From Panagrolaimus kolymaensis (lineage: Eukaryota; Nematoda; Chromadorea; Rhabditida; Panagrolaimidae), in NCBI GenBank assembly GCA_028622995.1, contig JAJQJQ010000066.1:434001-498000 (forward strand): a DNA stretch of 64,000 bases, written 5' to 3'. The notes below the pieces were generated by a model. That model was not told the origin of the DNA. It saw only the letters and a list, made by a program, of their open reading frames with translations, and ran no database searches. A program made the translations under genes and the position numbers. This document shows positions 12,148 through 24,500 of this stretch, in pieces; position 1 is the first letter of the stretch, and each line of letters begins with the position of its first letter.

Positions 12148-13510
12148 TTATAATTTTTTAGGAAGTGAAAGTGGCGGTGGTGGTTTTGAGCTGCTTGAGC
12201 TTGAACTTGTGCTTGTAGGAGTTATTCCAAAATTTGAGAGATTAAAATTAATAACTTTTCTTTTTCGACGACGATTTGAGCGACTTAGATGATCGGTTTT
12301 AAGCTTTTGTTGAACATATTTAGGGTAATTTGCTTTAATATTATCAACTGCAGTTTTTAATTCTGCGGAAGTTGTTGCAAGACGAAGTTGAAATTTAGCA
12401 TCAAGAATCTGAGCATCAAGACCATCCAAGCGATGATTATGTTTCCCAGGTAATTTTATTAGTTCATCACCTTGCACAGAAGTGCTAAGGCGAGCTTTAC
12501 AATTTGGAAAACAACATTTCCAATAAACTACACCCTTCTTTGTTCCATTATTTCGATATGTTGCATTGTCACAAATTAAATGCCTTCCTCGAATTGCGCC
12601 ATTATCTCTTTTAATATCATACATTTGATTGGGTTTTAATTCCCATGTCATTCTAAAATATAATAATGAATCTCTTCCATTTTGAAATTAAAATCTTTCT
12701 AAGTTATTAATTTTTCAAAAAGCTCAAAAATGAGGTACATTAAAATAAAGTTTCATCATACGGCTACCATATTTTTGGATCAAGAAACTCTTGAATTATA
12801 ATTTTTGATTTAACGGCTAAACTTTCTTTATAATGAATAAAGTCACAATTTTTGTTCCGAAAATGAAAGAGACATTATCAGCGTAGCCCAAAAATTGATT
12901 TACGACGCTATCAGACCACACCGATAGCTGACATTTAAAGGGTGCTTTTTTCACCAAAAAAACTCGTTTGAAAATGCTATTATGTAAGGTTCTTAATTAA
13001 CAAACTGCCATACCCGTTATTAGACTAGCATTTTCAAGTCTTATCTTTTGATATTTTTGTAATCAATAACAATAATAGCTTTTTCCATTTTTAATCCCTT
13101 CAAATAAAAAAATAAACTTACGTTTCATTTCTGTAAACTCGAGGAGCACCAAAAACCGTGGAAGAATCGGGGAATGGGTTTTCAAAGTTGATGGTTGGAA
13201 TTGTTGAACTATTCGCCTCAACTTTGACTTTTACACCCATAGTTGAATTGTCCTGATTTGTGCTATTATTATTACCGCCATTTCCGAGTAAAGCTGAAAC
13301 TTCACTTAAAAGTTTCTGATCATTTGGAATATCCACATCTTCTTCAGACCTAAAAGTAACTCTCAATAACCGATCAAAAAAATAATCGAAAAAAGCTTAC
13401 ATTTCAGATTTGCATTGAATTAATGGCTTAAATTCAATTGAATCAATTTCATCCGAAATGGGTTCAGTTTTTACAATATTTAATAAAAGTTTATCCAATG
13501 CTGAACTCAT
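12148..13510 (-). CDS. FLYWCH zinc-finger protein, intact copy
   Basis: Three exons on the minus strand: 13401-13510, 13122-13349 and 12148-12652, joining to 280 residues. The N-terminal 110 residues are acidic and polar with an Asn-rich stretch. A FLYWCH-type finger follows at about residues 130-188: YWKCC..NC (Cys159/160, Cys164) and a GKHNH ending (His184, His186), preceded by the RGRHL strand. A basic RRRKRK cluster (probable nuclear signal) and a Ser/Pro-rich tail follow. FLYWCH proteins in worms (FLH-1/2/3, PEB-1) are DNA-binding regulators, so a nuclear transcription factor role is inferred. The gene converges on the SELENBP gene with only 120 bases between stop codons. The left edge of the 12.7-kb repeat (13162) falls inside exon 2, so only exon 1 and most of exon 2 are repeated downstream. 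Confidence 0.8.
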
Positions 13511-14280
13511 TTTTTTCAAGAACACCACAGATTTTTTGAACAATTAAAAAATAAATAAAAGAAAATTACGTTATTTAAAAACTTTGTTGTTTTTTCTGAC
13601 AACAAATTTTCTTTGACACGACACAAAATCGAAAAAATAGAGAAAAAAAATGAGGACAAAATGTGGGATGGAAGTGAAGAAGAAAAAAAAATATGCGCGC
13701 AGTCTTGTTTGTTGCTGGTTGTTTGTCCGTTTTTCTTTCTCCATTGCTTCGTCACCTTCACTTCTTTCTTTTTTTCTTTCTCTTTCAACATTTTGTCCGT
13801 TTTTTTTTTTCAACCATTCAATAATGGCAAAAAGAAAGGGATGGGGAGAATATGACGAAAACAAAATATTATTGATCGTGGTACAATGAGATGAAAAAAA
13901 TTAGGCTCATTTTTGCATCTCAAAAGGTTAAAAAATGAGGAAGTGTTTGCTAATAGGCCAGGTTAATTATAAGCAATAAAAAGTTATGAATATTTTTGAA
14001 AAATAAAGTTGCGAATGAATTCTAATAGTTTTTTGAGGCCCAGAAAATTCCTTGAATACAATTTTTTTCCAGTAAGTTGTGTTACCAGAAGATGAAAAAC
14101 AGGCACATTCCTTGAGTTTGATACTTTTAATTTAGTTTCGCTCTTATATATTTAAATTTTGTAAGTGAAAAAGTATTATTAATGCAAATGAAAATGCTTT
14201 AATCGATAAAAAATAAAAACAATAATAAAATTAAATACATAATTGCTTGAAAAAAAAACCAAAATGCTTCCATTTTTTAA
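13511..14280. other. Spacer between FLYWCH and acid phosphatase genes
   Basis: 770 bases with both neighbours on the minus strand. It presumably contains the FLYWCH promoter and the phosphatase 3' end. Overlapping Lys-rich and Phe-rich frames on both strands (13516-13889) come from A and T runs and are not credible genes. The same spacer recurs at 26179-26948. Confidence 0.5.
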
Positions 14281-15764
14281 TTAATCATCTTCTTCACTCC
14301 TTTCATCTTTTTTGTCCTTTTCAACTTTGCATTTCTATAAATATAATTCCTTTTAAATTTGCAAATATTAGCGAGAGTTAAAGCAAACCTTCAACAATTT
14401 TTTCAGTGAAAAATAAGCATTATCTTCCAATAAACTATATAATTTATCTACGGGGCAAGCTTGATGGCAACCTGGGACAATTTTTGGGATTAATTCCCCA
14501 TTTTTGCGATAATAAATCTGAAACAAAGATTTGTTTGTGAAAGGATTATTTAAAAATATTTAATTACTTCAACTTCAAAACTTCCAGCATCACCTTCATA
14601 AATTTCCATGATGATTGCTGCTGCGTAAGGAATTTGTTCGCCATCAGCAATTTTAAGGGAATAAAGAAAGGTTAAAAGAGTTCCATCGTGCTGAAATATT
14701 TTTTTAATAAATAACGAAAATGATAAATTAAGCTAACCGAAGAATAAAGCATCATTTTTGATGGTTCACTTTGACTTGTATTTGCAACATTTTTTGCACG
14801 CAAAAGCCAATCACCAAGTAAAAATCCTCCACGAAATTTATGTAATTTTTCATCCGAAAATTCATTCAATCTCGCAAGTCGATCAATTTCTAAAATTATA
14901 TCAAGGGTTGTGTTTCCATCATATTGAGGCCAAGTTTGATCAAACCACTCGGGTTGGGTCAAATTATGAGCCATCTAAAAAAATTCAATTTAATTTGAAT
15001 GATGTCAAGATTGATTACTTCACGTTTAACATTGGATAATCCAGCTACATCGTCGGTGGTTATCGTAGAACCAAATCCAGTGACATTTGCCAAAAATGCG
15101 TAAAGGTCAGAATATTCGGTTGCAATTTCATCCAATAAACCTGAAGCTTTTTTATCAAAATATTTATCATATTCAGGGCAATCGGTGCTCGTGGGTTTCA
15201 ACAACTAAAATTTAAAGGATATTTAAAAAAAATTATTCGTTAATTTTCTAAAACTTACAAAATCAGTATCTTCCGGTCCTGTGGTATGAATGGGAATGGG
15301 AGCTTTACGAACAGCTCCATTGGAAGTGCATTGATTAAGTTGATACATTCCATCCAAAAGAGCTTGAGCTGAAGAAATAGCTCGATCAGAATCAGATGAT
15401 TTAATATAAACTTCGGTGGCTTTAAAAGTATCATTAACAAATTTTCCCACATATCGATCTCTCATAAAATTTCCAAGTTCTTCAAGTTGTTCAGCACCAA
15501 GCTAACAAAAAAAAAGTAGTGGTAATTTTAAAATTCTAAGATGCTTTGTGAAAAAAAAAATCTTACATCAGTTAATTGTGACCATCCTCTTGGCCAATAA
15601 TCTTCGTTATATTGATCATTTGGATATGGTAATTTTCCAGGCGCTCGATCACCATGTCTCCAAATAGCTTGAACAAATCGAAGTTCACGACCTTTAACTT
15701 CGACGAAGAAACACCAAATAAGAGTCGATAAAACTAAAACTTGTTGAAACAAAATACGACTCAT
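14281..15764 (-). CDS. Secreted histidine acid phosphatase, left copy
   Basis: Seven minus-strand exons: 15567-15764, 15259-15501, 15019-15204, 14738-14974, 14568-14690, 14389-14517 and 14281-14334. Every junction is phase 0, and the product is 389 residues. Residues 1-25 form a signal peptide (hydrophobic core VLVLSTLIWCFFV), which favours this ATG over one 13 codons upstream. The catalytic RHGDRAP motif is at residues 36-42 (nucleophile His37), and the proton-donor HD pair at 289-290 opens exon 5. The length is normal for branch-2 histidine phosphatases. The family hydrolyses phosphomonoesters at acid pH, and the signal peptide points to the lysosome, gut lumen or secretion. The tail is very charged (Lys, Asp, Glu). 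No defect is visible. Confidence 0.88.
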
Positions 15765-16520
15765 TTTTTGTTGTTTGCGAGGATGGGATTTTCGTTGAAA
15801 CAAATGGTATTATTAGTTCATGAATTAAACATGAATTATTTCCCTCCTCCTTTTTATACAAACACGAAGTGATTTTTATTTGATTTTTTCAATACCAACC
15901 GCTTCGTTAGTTGAGGTACGTACAAAACACTCTTTTCTTCTTTTTTGTTTCATTGATTTTATTTTGATTTTTTATTTAATAAAAGGATTAAAAAAGAGAA
16001 ATATCATTTCAAGTTCAAAAAAAATGCTGTTGTTAAATGCATATAAATTGGAAAAATAAAGAAAGTGGGATCAATGGATACATTGAGATTGAAAATGTGA
16101 TTCATACTAGAAAAGTTATTACATCCGCTTCGAATTTTTTAATAATTTTTAAAAATTTCTTTTCATAAAGTAGGAGCTAAAAAATCAAATGCATAAATAA
16201 CAACGGCTAGATAAGTGGAGAACATAGTAATGCATCCATCACGATTAGGGTATCAAATGTACTTGAAGACTTTTAATTTTCTCATACAGATCTCAGGAAG
16301 TATGTTTATAAATGTTAGTATTACCAAATACAAAAATGGTGACTTTCGAGTTAAAACAGGCGTTAACAAACATCCTTTTAATTGTTACAGTGGAGGTGAC
16401 TTCCGACTTTTCGTGATTCAGCTCAATAGCGTATTGTTAAAATTTAATTTTTTTTGCTTTTTAGAATTCATTTATTTTATTTTTAGAGATTGTTTTATTG
16501 GATAACCAATAATAAATCAG

Positions 16521-16752
16521 TGCCCTATTTCATAAAAAAAGTTCATGAACTTTTTAGAAAAGAAAGTGAACTTTTCCATTCAAGACCGAGATTTGTCAAA
16601 CGAAAAAAGTTCATGAACTTTTTCTGTGTGTAATTTTTTTTCCCATTAAAAAAAGTTCATGAACTTTTTTCGTTTGACAAATCTCGGTCTTGAATGGAAA
16701 AGTTCACTTTTTTTTCTAAAAAGTTCATGAACTTTTTTTATGAAATAGGGCA
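16521..16752. mobile_element. Fold-back miniature inverted-repeat element, left copy
   Basis: Long, nearly perfect inverted arms of about 100 bases run inward from TGCCCTATTTCAT on the left and ATGAAATAGGGCA on the right, around a short spacer near 16625-16650. The arms include an inverted copy of the AAGACCGAGATTTGTCAAACG block. Each arm also carries two copies of the self-complementary AAGTTCATGAACTT, making four per element. It is flanked by CAG on both sides, which may be a 3-bp target duplication. It has no coding capacity. The transposon superfamily is unclear. Confidence 0.8.
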
Positions 16753-17149
16753 CAGAGATTTATAAAAAATTGTGTAGAAAAAATTAAAAGTTGGCTAAAA
16801 AATGGAAAAAAAACAAAAAAACTTGCAATAACGAGAAATCTCAAAGCGATTTGACGAACACACACAATGAATGAATGAACCAAGCTTTAAAAAAATATTT
16901 TTGTTTCATATTTTTAGAAAAACGTCGATTATTGAATCTTTTTCATTACTTTTCTTAGTAATTTGTTATCCCATGAATTAGGTTTGAGCTTTAAGCCATC
17001 TTTTAAGCGTGTTCTATGCATTTTTTGCAAAATAGAATATTATCTTAAGTTTGGTGTTTATCGCGGAAAGTTTCAATCGTGTCACATTGATTTCTGCTGA
17101 CATTGCTTTCACTCACATTTGTCACAAAATAATTGCTAATAATATTTTT

Positions 17150-17151
17150 AG
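17150..17151 (+). promoter_or_regulatory. Candidate trans-splice acceptor
   Basis: ATTTTTAG ends 9 bases before the ATG at 17161, with no visible upstream exon. The placing fits a spliced-leader acceptor. The repeat carries the same site at 29818-29819. Confidence 0.45.
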
Positions 17152-17160
17152 TATTACAAA

Positions 17161-17557
17161 ATGGTGTATGTAAGCCGAATAACTCGAATTAAGCGATATT
17201 TAAAGCATGCCCCTCGACATTTATTCAATAAATATCCCGAACAATTTGTCGGATATTCAACTTTTGGAGTAGTTAGTGTATGTATTGTTACTTGGAAACT
17301 GTGGGGTGTAAATGTTGAAGGATGTAAGCTGCTTTTAATAATGTTTAAATCAGTGAGATGATGATATTTATTTATCGCCCTTAAATTTTATAGATAAACC
17401 ATGGTATCGTGGAAGATATGACGTTGTTCGACCTGATGATCCACGTGCTCTTAATTGGCGCACACCCGAACAATATCCAGCTGCATATGAAACAAATCGT
17501 CAAAATAATGGTTATAAAACTGTTGCTAGAGATTATGGATATAATCTTAAACATTAA
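17161..17557 (+). CDS. 108-residue single-pass membrane protein, left copy
   Basis: Two exons, 17161-17323 and 17394-17557, join at phase 1. The first 30 residues are basic (many Arg, Lys and His) and end in a PEQF turn. One hydrophobic segment follows at about residues 33-48 (GYSTFGVVSVCIVTW). The remainder is hydrophilic, with RYDVVRPDDPR and a Trp-Arg-Thr-Pro-Glu-Gln-Tyr-Pro stretch. The short, basic, one-helix architecture resembles accessory subunits of mitochondrial respiratory complexes, but I do not recognise the family firmly. Clean splicing and even codon use make it a real gene. A candidate AATAAA lies at 17652-17657. It is duplicated intact in the repeat. Confidence 0.72.
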
Positions 17558-20500
17558 AATATATGTATGTATATCCATATAGGATCATTTATTGAATATT
17601 AGCCTTTTTTTATACACCATTAAAGTGTATTAATGTCTTTATTTTTCTCTAAATAAACAAAGTACGATAAAACAAACTTACATATTAGATTTATAACAAC
17701 TTTTTTTGCTTAAAAATTATTATTGTCTTTGGCATGTTCATCCACCAACTTGTAGGTTGATATTGATGCGGTGTGAGTTTGTTGTGCACGTTAATTGTTT
17801 TCACGTTTCAAAAGAACTTCATTTCAGATTATAAAAATAAGAAATGTTGTTTATATATTTTAAAGATAAACTTGTATCAAAATTTCAATAAATAACCATA
17901 GAAAAAAGGCCTTTTAGTAAACGCATTTTTTTAAACTTTTAATTTCAATCGTAGTTATTATTGCACCCTCGAGCAAGCCTGATGCAAGTCTCAGCTATGT
18001 ATGAGAAAACTCTATGTTTCTAAAATGTAAAATTTTTTAACTTAATATCCAAACTCTAATCTCGAAATCGCTTATTTTGGCAATTTACGAATATATGTAA
18101 AATAACTTTGATTTTATGGTTGATTGGGAATGAATTTTTTTTTTACGAGAATTCAGGTTAGCCTCGTTTTAATATTTTTAATTGAGTTCACAAATTTAGT
18201 TTTTATTATATTTTCTAATTTCATACTTGTTCGATTGACATTTTCTAATTATTAAACAATGGAATTGTTCGATAAAAATTTCCAAATCTTTAGCCTGCAA
18301 GCTTTTGTACCTTTTTTAAATAACCAAAGTCAAAAATATTGTCACCATATGTTTTTTTTTATTCACCATTCAATAAGTCAGTCAACAAATGAATTATTGA
18401 CCATTAATTACAGTTCTTTTTTTGTTTTGTTACACCTGCCTTTCGAATGAGTCCAAATAGAGCCTCATATCCGACGTGCCGGCTGTCAATTTTCTTCCTT
18501 TCCTTCATTTTCTTTTCACCGTCAATTTTTTTCCATTTTTGGTGGCAGTGGTGGTGGTCATTTTTGTGTAAAGATTAAAAAAGGAGACAATTTATCGCTC
18601 TCTTTCATTTTTAGTTGGTTTGGTCACTCAGGGAGATTTAAAACCAAAAAAGTCTCAATTTCGCGCATATTTATTATGCCCAAATACAAGCAAACCACTA
18701 CCACCACCACCCAAAAAAATAAATATAAAACCAAAGCAACAGTTCGCGTTCATTCATCCATCGACGGAAAAAATGGGGAAATGGATGTCGGTTGTCGAGG
18801 TTGTTGGACGGCGGACGACGACGACTGTCGATGTCACTCATTCATTTCAAAAATGCATCCTTCTTTCATCAAATCTCTCTTCTCTCGTTTGACTTTCCTT
18901 TTTTCTTATACCTTTTTTTAAAAAAAGAGGATTTAAAAAAGGGTCGAATTACACCTTTTAAATTTTTGTATTTTTTTCTTCTTCACTTACTCTCTCATTT
19001 ATTCAGTTTACTTGGCTTAAAAAAAAAAAAGATGGATATTTTTTTTTGATTTTATTTTTGAAAAAGGCTTTGATTTAGAAAAAGTTTCATGGTAGGAAAA
19101 TTTGAGATTTACAACAAATTGTGTAAACAATGTGCTTCTACAAGAAATTTTGGGATTAGTAATTTTATAAGCGATTTAGAAACCTCTAGCTATATATTAT
19201 TATCCTTGCTAACAACTTACATGTGTATCTAACTTTTGTAAACATAAAAACCATCAAAAAACAAGTTAGTCCGGTTTTTTTTATCGCCAACCATTCATTT
19301 TGTTTGCGTCATCAAATAATAGATGATAACTTGCTGCTGCTGATATTATTTTTGTCATTTCCTCAAAAAAATCATAAACTTTTATGGATTTTTTCAACCA
19401 AAAACTTTTTATTGCTTTTTTAATAATGTTTAAAAAAGATTATAAAATAGTTCCAGAATTTTTTTATACTTTAAAAATACATACATATGTGTTGTTGACT
19501 CATTTTTTGATTTTATTTCATCGTGACCATTAATGTGTAAATATTCATTTTAATTCCATGCGATTTTTGATTCAAAAAAAAGAAGAAAGTTTTTCTTTTA
19601 AATTTTTTTGATTCCTTGCATAGAGTTGCTGTTGGTGTTACAACAACTGCATTTTGATTCTAGAAAATTTATATAGCAATATTTAGTATTTCATATTTAA
19701 GGCCAACAATATCAATGCCTTTTTTAAAATTAATTACTTTTTTTACATTCTGAATTTTATATTTGTTAATCCTTTTTTTATTATCATATCATTTTTCAAA
19801 CTTTTCCATGTACGCAGCATGTAAAAACGAATACCGTCCATTCCTAATTTTAAAAAAAAAAAATACTAATAAATAATAACAAAAAAAAACAAAGAAAAAA
19901 ACACAGCTATTGTCATTATTGTCGACGGCGGCTATTCTTTTTAAATTTTATTTATATTTATAATATATTTTTTGAATGGTGGCCTTATACTTGACGGGAC
20001 ACTCACTAACTCTTCAATAACCAACCAAGAGAAAGTAAAAAAAAAAGCAAACAAAAAAACGTCAATTTTTTTCCCTTGCAAAAAAGGACACCAACGTTTC
20101 GCTTTGTGGTGACAAACTACACAAACACGCAGCAATGTAAAATATTTTTAAGGAGAGTGAAGAAAAATAAAAGAACGTAAAAATTCCCTTTTTTTAGTTG
20201 AAAAAAATGCTTGATTCAGCTGTTTTTTTCTCTTCGTACTTTTATAAGATTTTTTGGATTTAAAATGAGTAAGCTCTGATTCGAAAAATAAAATGGGAAA
20301 AAACGGGATTAACAAAAGCTGATTCATCGAACTCTTAGTCAACGAAATCCATCCACGTTTCACTTTTTTTTCTCTTTATTTTTTTAAATGGATTTTTTTC
20401 AAGGCCAATATTTTTCTTTACTTTTATTTATTTCTTTTGTTTCTAAACCTTATTTAAAAAAATGAAAAGCTTTTTGTTAGTTTTTTGACTTTACTTTTTT

Positions 20501-21567
20501 TCTAAAGCTATAATCAATCGCTACTCCCATTCGTCTTCTTTCTTTATCAATAAAACAACAAAAAAATTCAGTGTGAAACGTTTTTTAAACAATTGAAGTT
20601 TTGGGTCATTTTTCTCCAACATTTTTTATTTTAATTTTTTTTAAACTATTTTACAAAACACTAAAATATTTCAAGAATCAAAACTTTGTGTTTGATTTGT
20701 TTGTCTCAGATGCTAAAGTCAACGTCATGCTTTCATTAAAGAAAAAACGTGATCTTCACTTTTAACTATAAAGAAATTGAAATGATTTCATTAAAACTTC
20801 AATTATTTTCTTTATCAATGTTCGATTATTTGTTTTCTTTCATTCTTTCATTTTGACTCCTAATTTGTGTGCTTTTTAACTTTCATTATTATCATTAGTC
20901 ATCAAAGAATATTTTAGCGGTTAAAAAAGGTTGCTTCTGAAATGCTTCTTCTTCAAAAAAAGAAGTTAAAAGCTCTGATTTTCGTCTGAATTGTTTGATT
21001 CAAGTTGGGTCAAAACTTATAATTATCAACACAAAAATTTTGTGTTATCTTTTTAGTATTTTATAAAAAATTTCATTTTTTGCATCTTTGTTTTATCCAT
21101 TTATTTTTATATTCCCCTTCGTTAATTAAATCTTGCAAAACATTTTTTTGTTTTGTTTATTTTCAATTATAAACTTTTTTTCTCGAACCAACAAAGGAAA
21201 AAGAAAGAAGGAGGAATATCTTGTTCCAAATTCGCAATATTCTCTTTTTGTTGTTGTCAAGAAGAAAACAATCAAAGGAGGAGTGTCAAATCTTGCTTGC
21301 GCTTTTTTTATTTCATGTTTTTTCTTCTTCAAGAGTGTTTTTAAAACATTTATTTTACAATTAAAAAAATGGTGTTTTAAAAGAGTGTATTTGTGTGAAA
21401 GAAGCAAGGATTTTGGAGGAAAAAAAAACAAGAAAGAAAGCGATGACAAAAGCTAACAAATAAAAATTGACAAAAGTTTTTTGCGAGTTTATTGATTGCT
21501 TTATTTATTTTCTTTTTTGTAAAGCCTTTATTTTGCAAAATTTCTGGACATTTTAGAAATTTTAAAA
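17558..21567. other. 4-kb gene-free region upstream of myosin VI, left copy
   Basis: Homopolymer-rich DNA with many short frames, several mirrored on the opposite strand (for example 21126-21456), and none with family character. The interval 18470-18870 is less AT-biased than its surroundings and may be regulatory. The last part should contain the myosin VI promoter. It is repeated exactly at 30226-34235. Confidence 0.5.
21555..21556 (+). promoter_or_regulatory. Candidate trans-splice acceptor
   Basis: CATTTTAG ends 11 bases before the myosin ATG at 21568, the spacing expected for a spliced-leader acceptor. The copy in the repeat is at 34223-34224. Confidence 0.45.
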
Positions 21568-24500
21568 ATGGCTCCAAAGCCTTTGTCACCGCGAAAAGCT
21601 GTAGTTGGAATAGATTTTGGAAAACTTGTGTATATTCCACATGAAATTGATGGCTATCAATTGGGTAAACTCGCGGATATTCGATCTGATGGCCTTGCAG
21701 TTGAATTGCTTGGAACTCAAGATATTGTTAAAGTTGATCATGATGATGTTTTTCCTGCAGATGATAATCAGCGATCTGATGTCGATGATAATTGTAAGTA
21801 TTAATTAAACAATTTCAATTAATTCCAAGGGCCTCAAAAAGCTTATTCTAAATGACCCCACTTTCACATTATTTCATCACTAACAATTTAAAGATACTGT
21901 ACCCTTTTTAGGCGCATTAATGTATCTTAATGAAGCCACGTTACTTCATAATTGTAAAATTCGTTACAAAAGAAAACAAATTTATGTAAGATTTTCATAT
22001 TTAACTTTCTCCTTAAATAGTTTCTTTTAGACATATGTTGCAAACATTCTTATTTCTATAAATCCATATGAACAAATTCCTGATTTGTATAGTAGTAAAA
22101 CAATTAAATCGTATATGGGTAAATCACTGGGAACTATGCCACCTCATGTTTTTGCCATTGGTAAGCTTAGAGAAAATAAAAATCTTTTCTTTATGCTTTT
22201 TTTATAGCTGATATGGCTTATCGAGATATGAAAAGGTTAAAGCGATCGCAATCGGTAATTGTTTCGGGTGAATCCGGTGCAGGAAAAACAGAATCACAAA
22301 AATCCATTTTACGATATTTGTGCGATTGCTGGGGCGCTGCTGATGGAAGGATTGAACAAAGACTTTTAGAAAGTTTGTTTTTTCTAAATATGAATATTCC
22401 TTAATTTGTTCTTTTCTTTTTTTTTAGCAAATCCAATTCTTGAAGCTTTTGGTAATGCTAAAACCCTTCGAAATAATAATTCTTCAAGATTTGGAAAATT
22501 TGTTGAAATTCATTTTAACACCAAATTTCACGTTGCTGGTGGATTTGTTTCCCATTATTTACTTGAAAAATCTCGATTATGCCATCAATCAGAGGGTGAA
22601 AGAAATTATCATATTTTTTATCAGCTTTTAGCTGGAGCTGATGAAGCTACGATGAAGGAATGGAATTTAGGATCACCAGATAAATTTCGAGTAAATTTTT
22701 ATTTTTTTTAGTTTGAAACATAATTTATTTGTATAAATTTTAGTATCTCGCTGGAGGATGCACACAATTTTTTGCTTCAGCGGCTTCTAAATCAAAAATT
22801 CCAAGCACTCGATATTCAAAAGATGCGGTGAAAGTTTTGACGGATGATCTTGTGGATGATTACGCAGATTTCCATCGCCTTAGAAAAGCTCTTTTAGACG
22901 CAGGACTTTCGGAATCAAAAAGGGATAATATTTTTAAAGTCATTGCTGGAATTTTACATTTGGGAAATATTGAATTTGAAGATAATGTTGAAGATTCAAA
23001 AGGTGGATGCATGATTTCTCCAAGATCTTCGACTTCGATAAAACATGCGGCAAAATTGCTTGGAGTTGATACTCATGAATTATTAAATGGGTTAATAACT
23101 CGAGTGATGCAACCAGCAAAAGGTGGAGCTCTTGGAACTATTATTCGAGTCCCTCTTAAACCTCGAGAAGCTTCAAATGCTCGAGATGCTTTAACTAAAG
23201 CTATTTATAATCGAATTTTTGATGTCGTGGTTTTATCAATCAATAAATCCATTCCATTCACAGATTCTATAAATTATATCGGTGTTTTGGATATTGCTGG
23301 TTTTGGTAAATTTAAAAGAAACTTACAAAGTTTTTAACAACAAATTTCAGAATTTTTTGCCATAAATTCTTTTGAACAATTTTGTATTAATTATTGCAAT
23401 GAAAAGCTTCAACAATTTTTTAATGATCGCATTTTGAAACAAGAGCAAGATTTATATTCGAAAGAAGGATTAAATGTTCCAAGAATTGAATTCGCTGATA
23501 ATCAAGATTGCATTGAATTATTTGAAGAAAAACCCACGGGTCTTTTGGATTTATTGGATGAAGAGGCTCGATTGCCTCAACCTTCGCCTCAACATTTTAC
23601 AGAGGCAGTTCATCGAGCACAAAAAAATCATTTTAGATTATGCGTAAGTTTTTTTATTTCTATGCAATACATTTTCTTTTTGAGAAGAACATCAACTGAA
23701 ACGAAACCTAATCATTTGTAAATATTCATATTTTTAGACTCCACGAAAGTCAAAACTTCGTGAACATCGAGATATGCGAGAAGATGAAGGATTCCTAATT
23801 CGCCATTATGCTGGAACTGTTTGTTATCAAACTTCTCAATTTTTGGATAAAAATAATGACGCTTTACACATGTCATTGGAAATGTTAATGGAAATGAGTT
23901 CAAATTCTTTAATAGCTGAAATATTTAAACCGTCACCAGAAGCAATAAAAGCCGCAGCAAAATCTCGACCAACTGGAAATAAGCTTGCTTTTGCTTCTGT
24001 GAGTAGTAAATTTCGAACTCAACTTGCACAATTATTGGATAAGCTAAGAATAACAGGAACTCATTTTGTTCGATGCATAAAACCAAACTCAACAATGGAA
24101 CCATCAAAATTTGATGGAGCTCAAATTTTATCCCAGCTAAAATGCGCTGGAATGGCGAGTGTCTTGAAACTAATGCAAAAAGGTTTTCCATCGAGAACAT
24201 CCTTCGCAGATTTATATGATCTGTATAAAGACTTATTACCACCAAAGCTAAAGCGATTAGATCCAAGATTATTTTGCAAAGTTAGTTTGTTAGCTGAAAA
24301 AAAAAAACTGAGTTTTAAAAGAATTTTTTAGTGTCTTTTCCATGCTTTGGGATTGAATGATTTTGATTTTAAATTTGGAATGACTCGAGTATTTTTTCGT
24401 CCAGGTAAATTTGCTGAATTCGATCAACTCATGCGCCAAGATAAAGAACACATGAGTGCTTTGATTGCTAAAGTTAGTACATGGCTTCACAGAATGCGAT

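Larger units (their letters stand above)
15765..17160. other. Divergent promoter region, left copy
   Basis: This 1.4-kb space separates the minus-strand phosphatase from the plus-strand small membrane protein gene and should hold promoters for both. It contains the fold-back element at 16521-16752. A 96-codon frame at 16215-16505 has no family resemblance and is left out as a gene. Confidence 0.5.

Noticed and set aside
12148..15764. Acid phosphatase and FLYWCH as a two-gene operon on the minus strand
   Set aside because: The 770-base gap is much wider than typical nematode operon spacing, and no acceptor site was seen close before the FLYWCH start.
18620..18921. Frames of 81-90 codons upstream of myosin VI
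   Set aside because: Three overlapping frames are equally open, with no splice context and simple-sequence Thr and Pro runs; it is probably non-coding.
21126..21456. Overlapping 107-codon frames on both strands, repeated at 33794-34124
   Set aside because: Composition is driven by A and T runs, with mirrored frames on both strands and no motif. It lies in the myosin upstream region.
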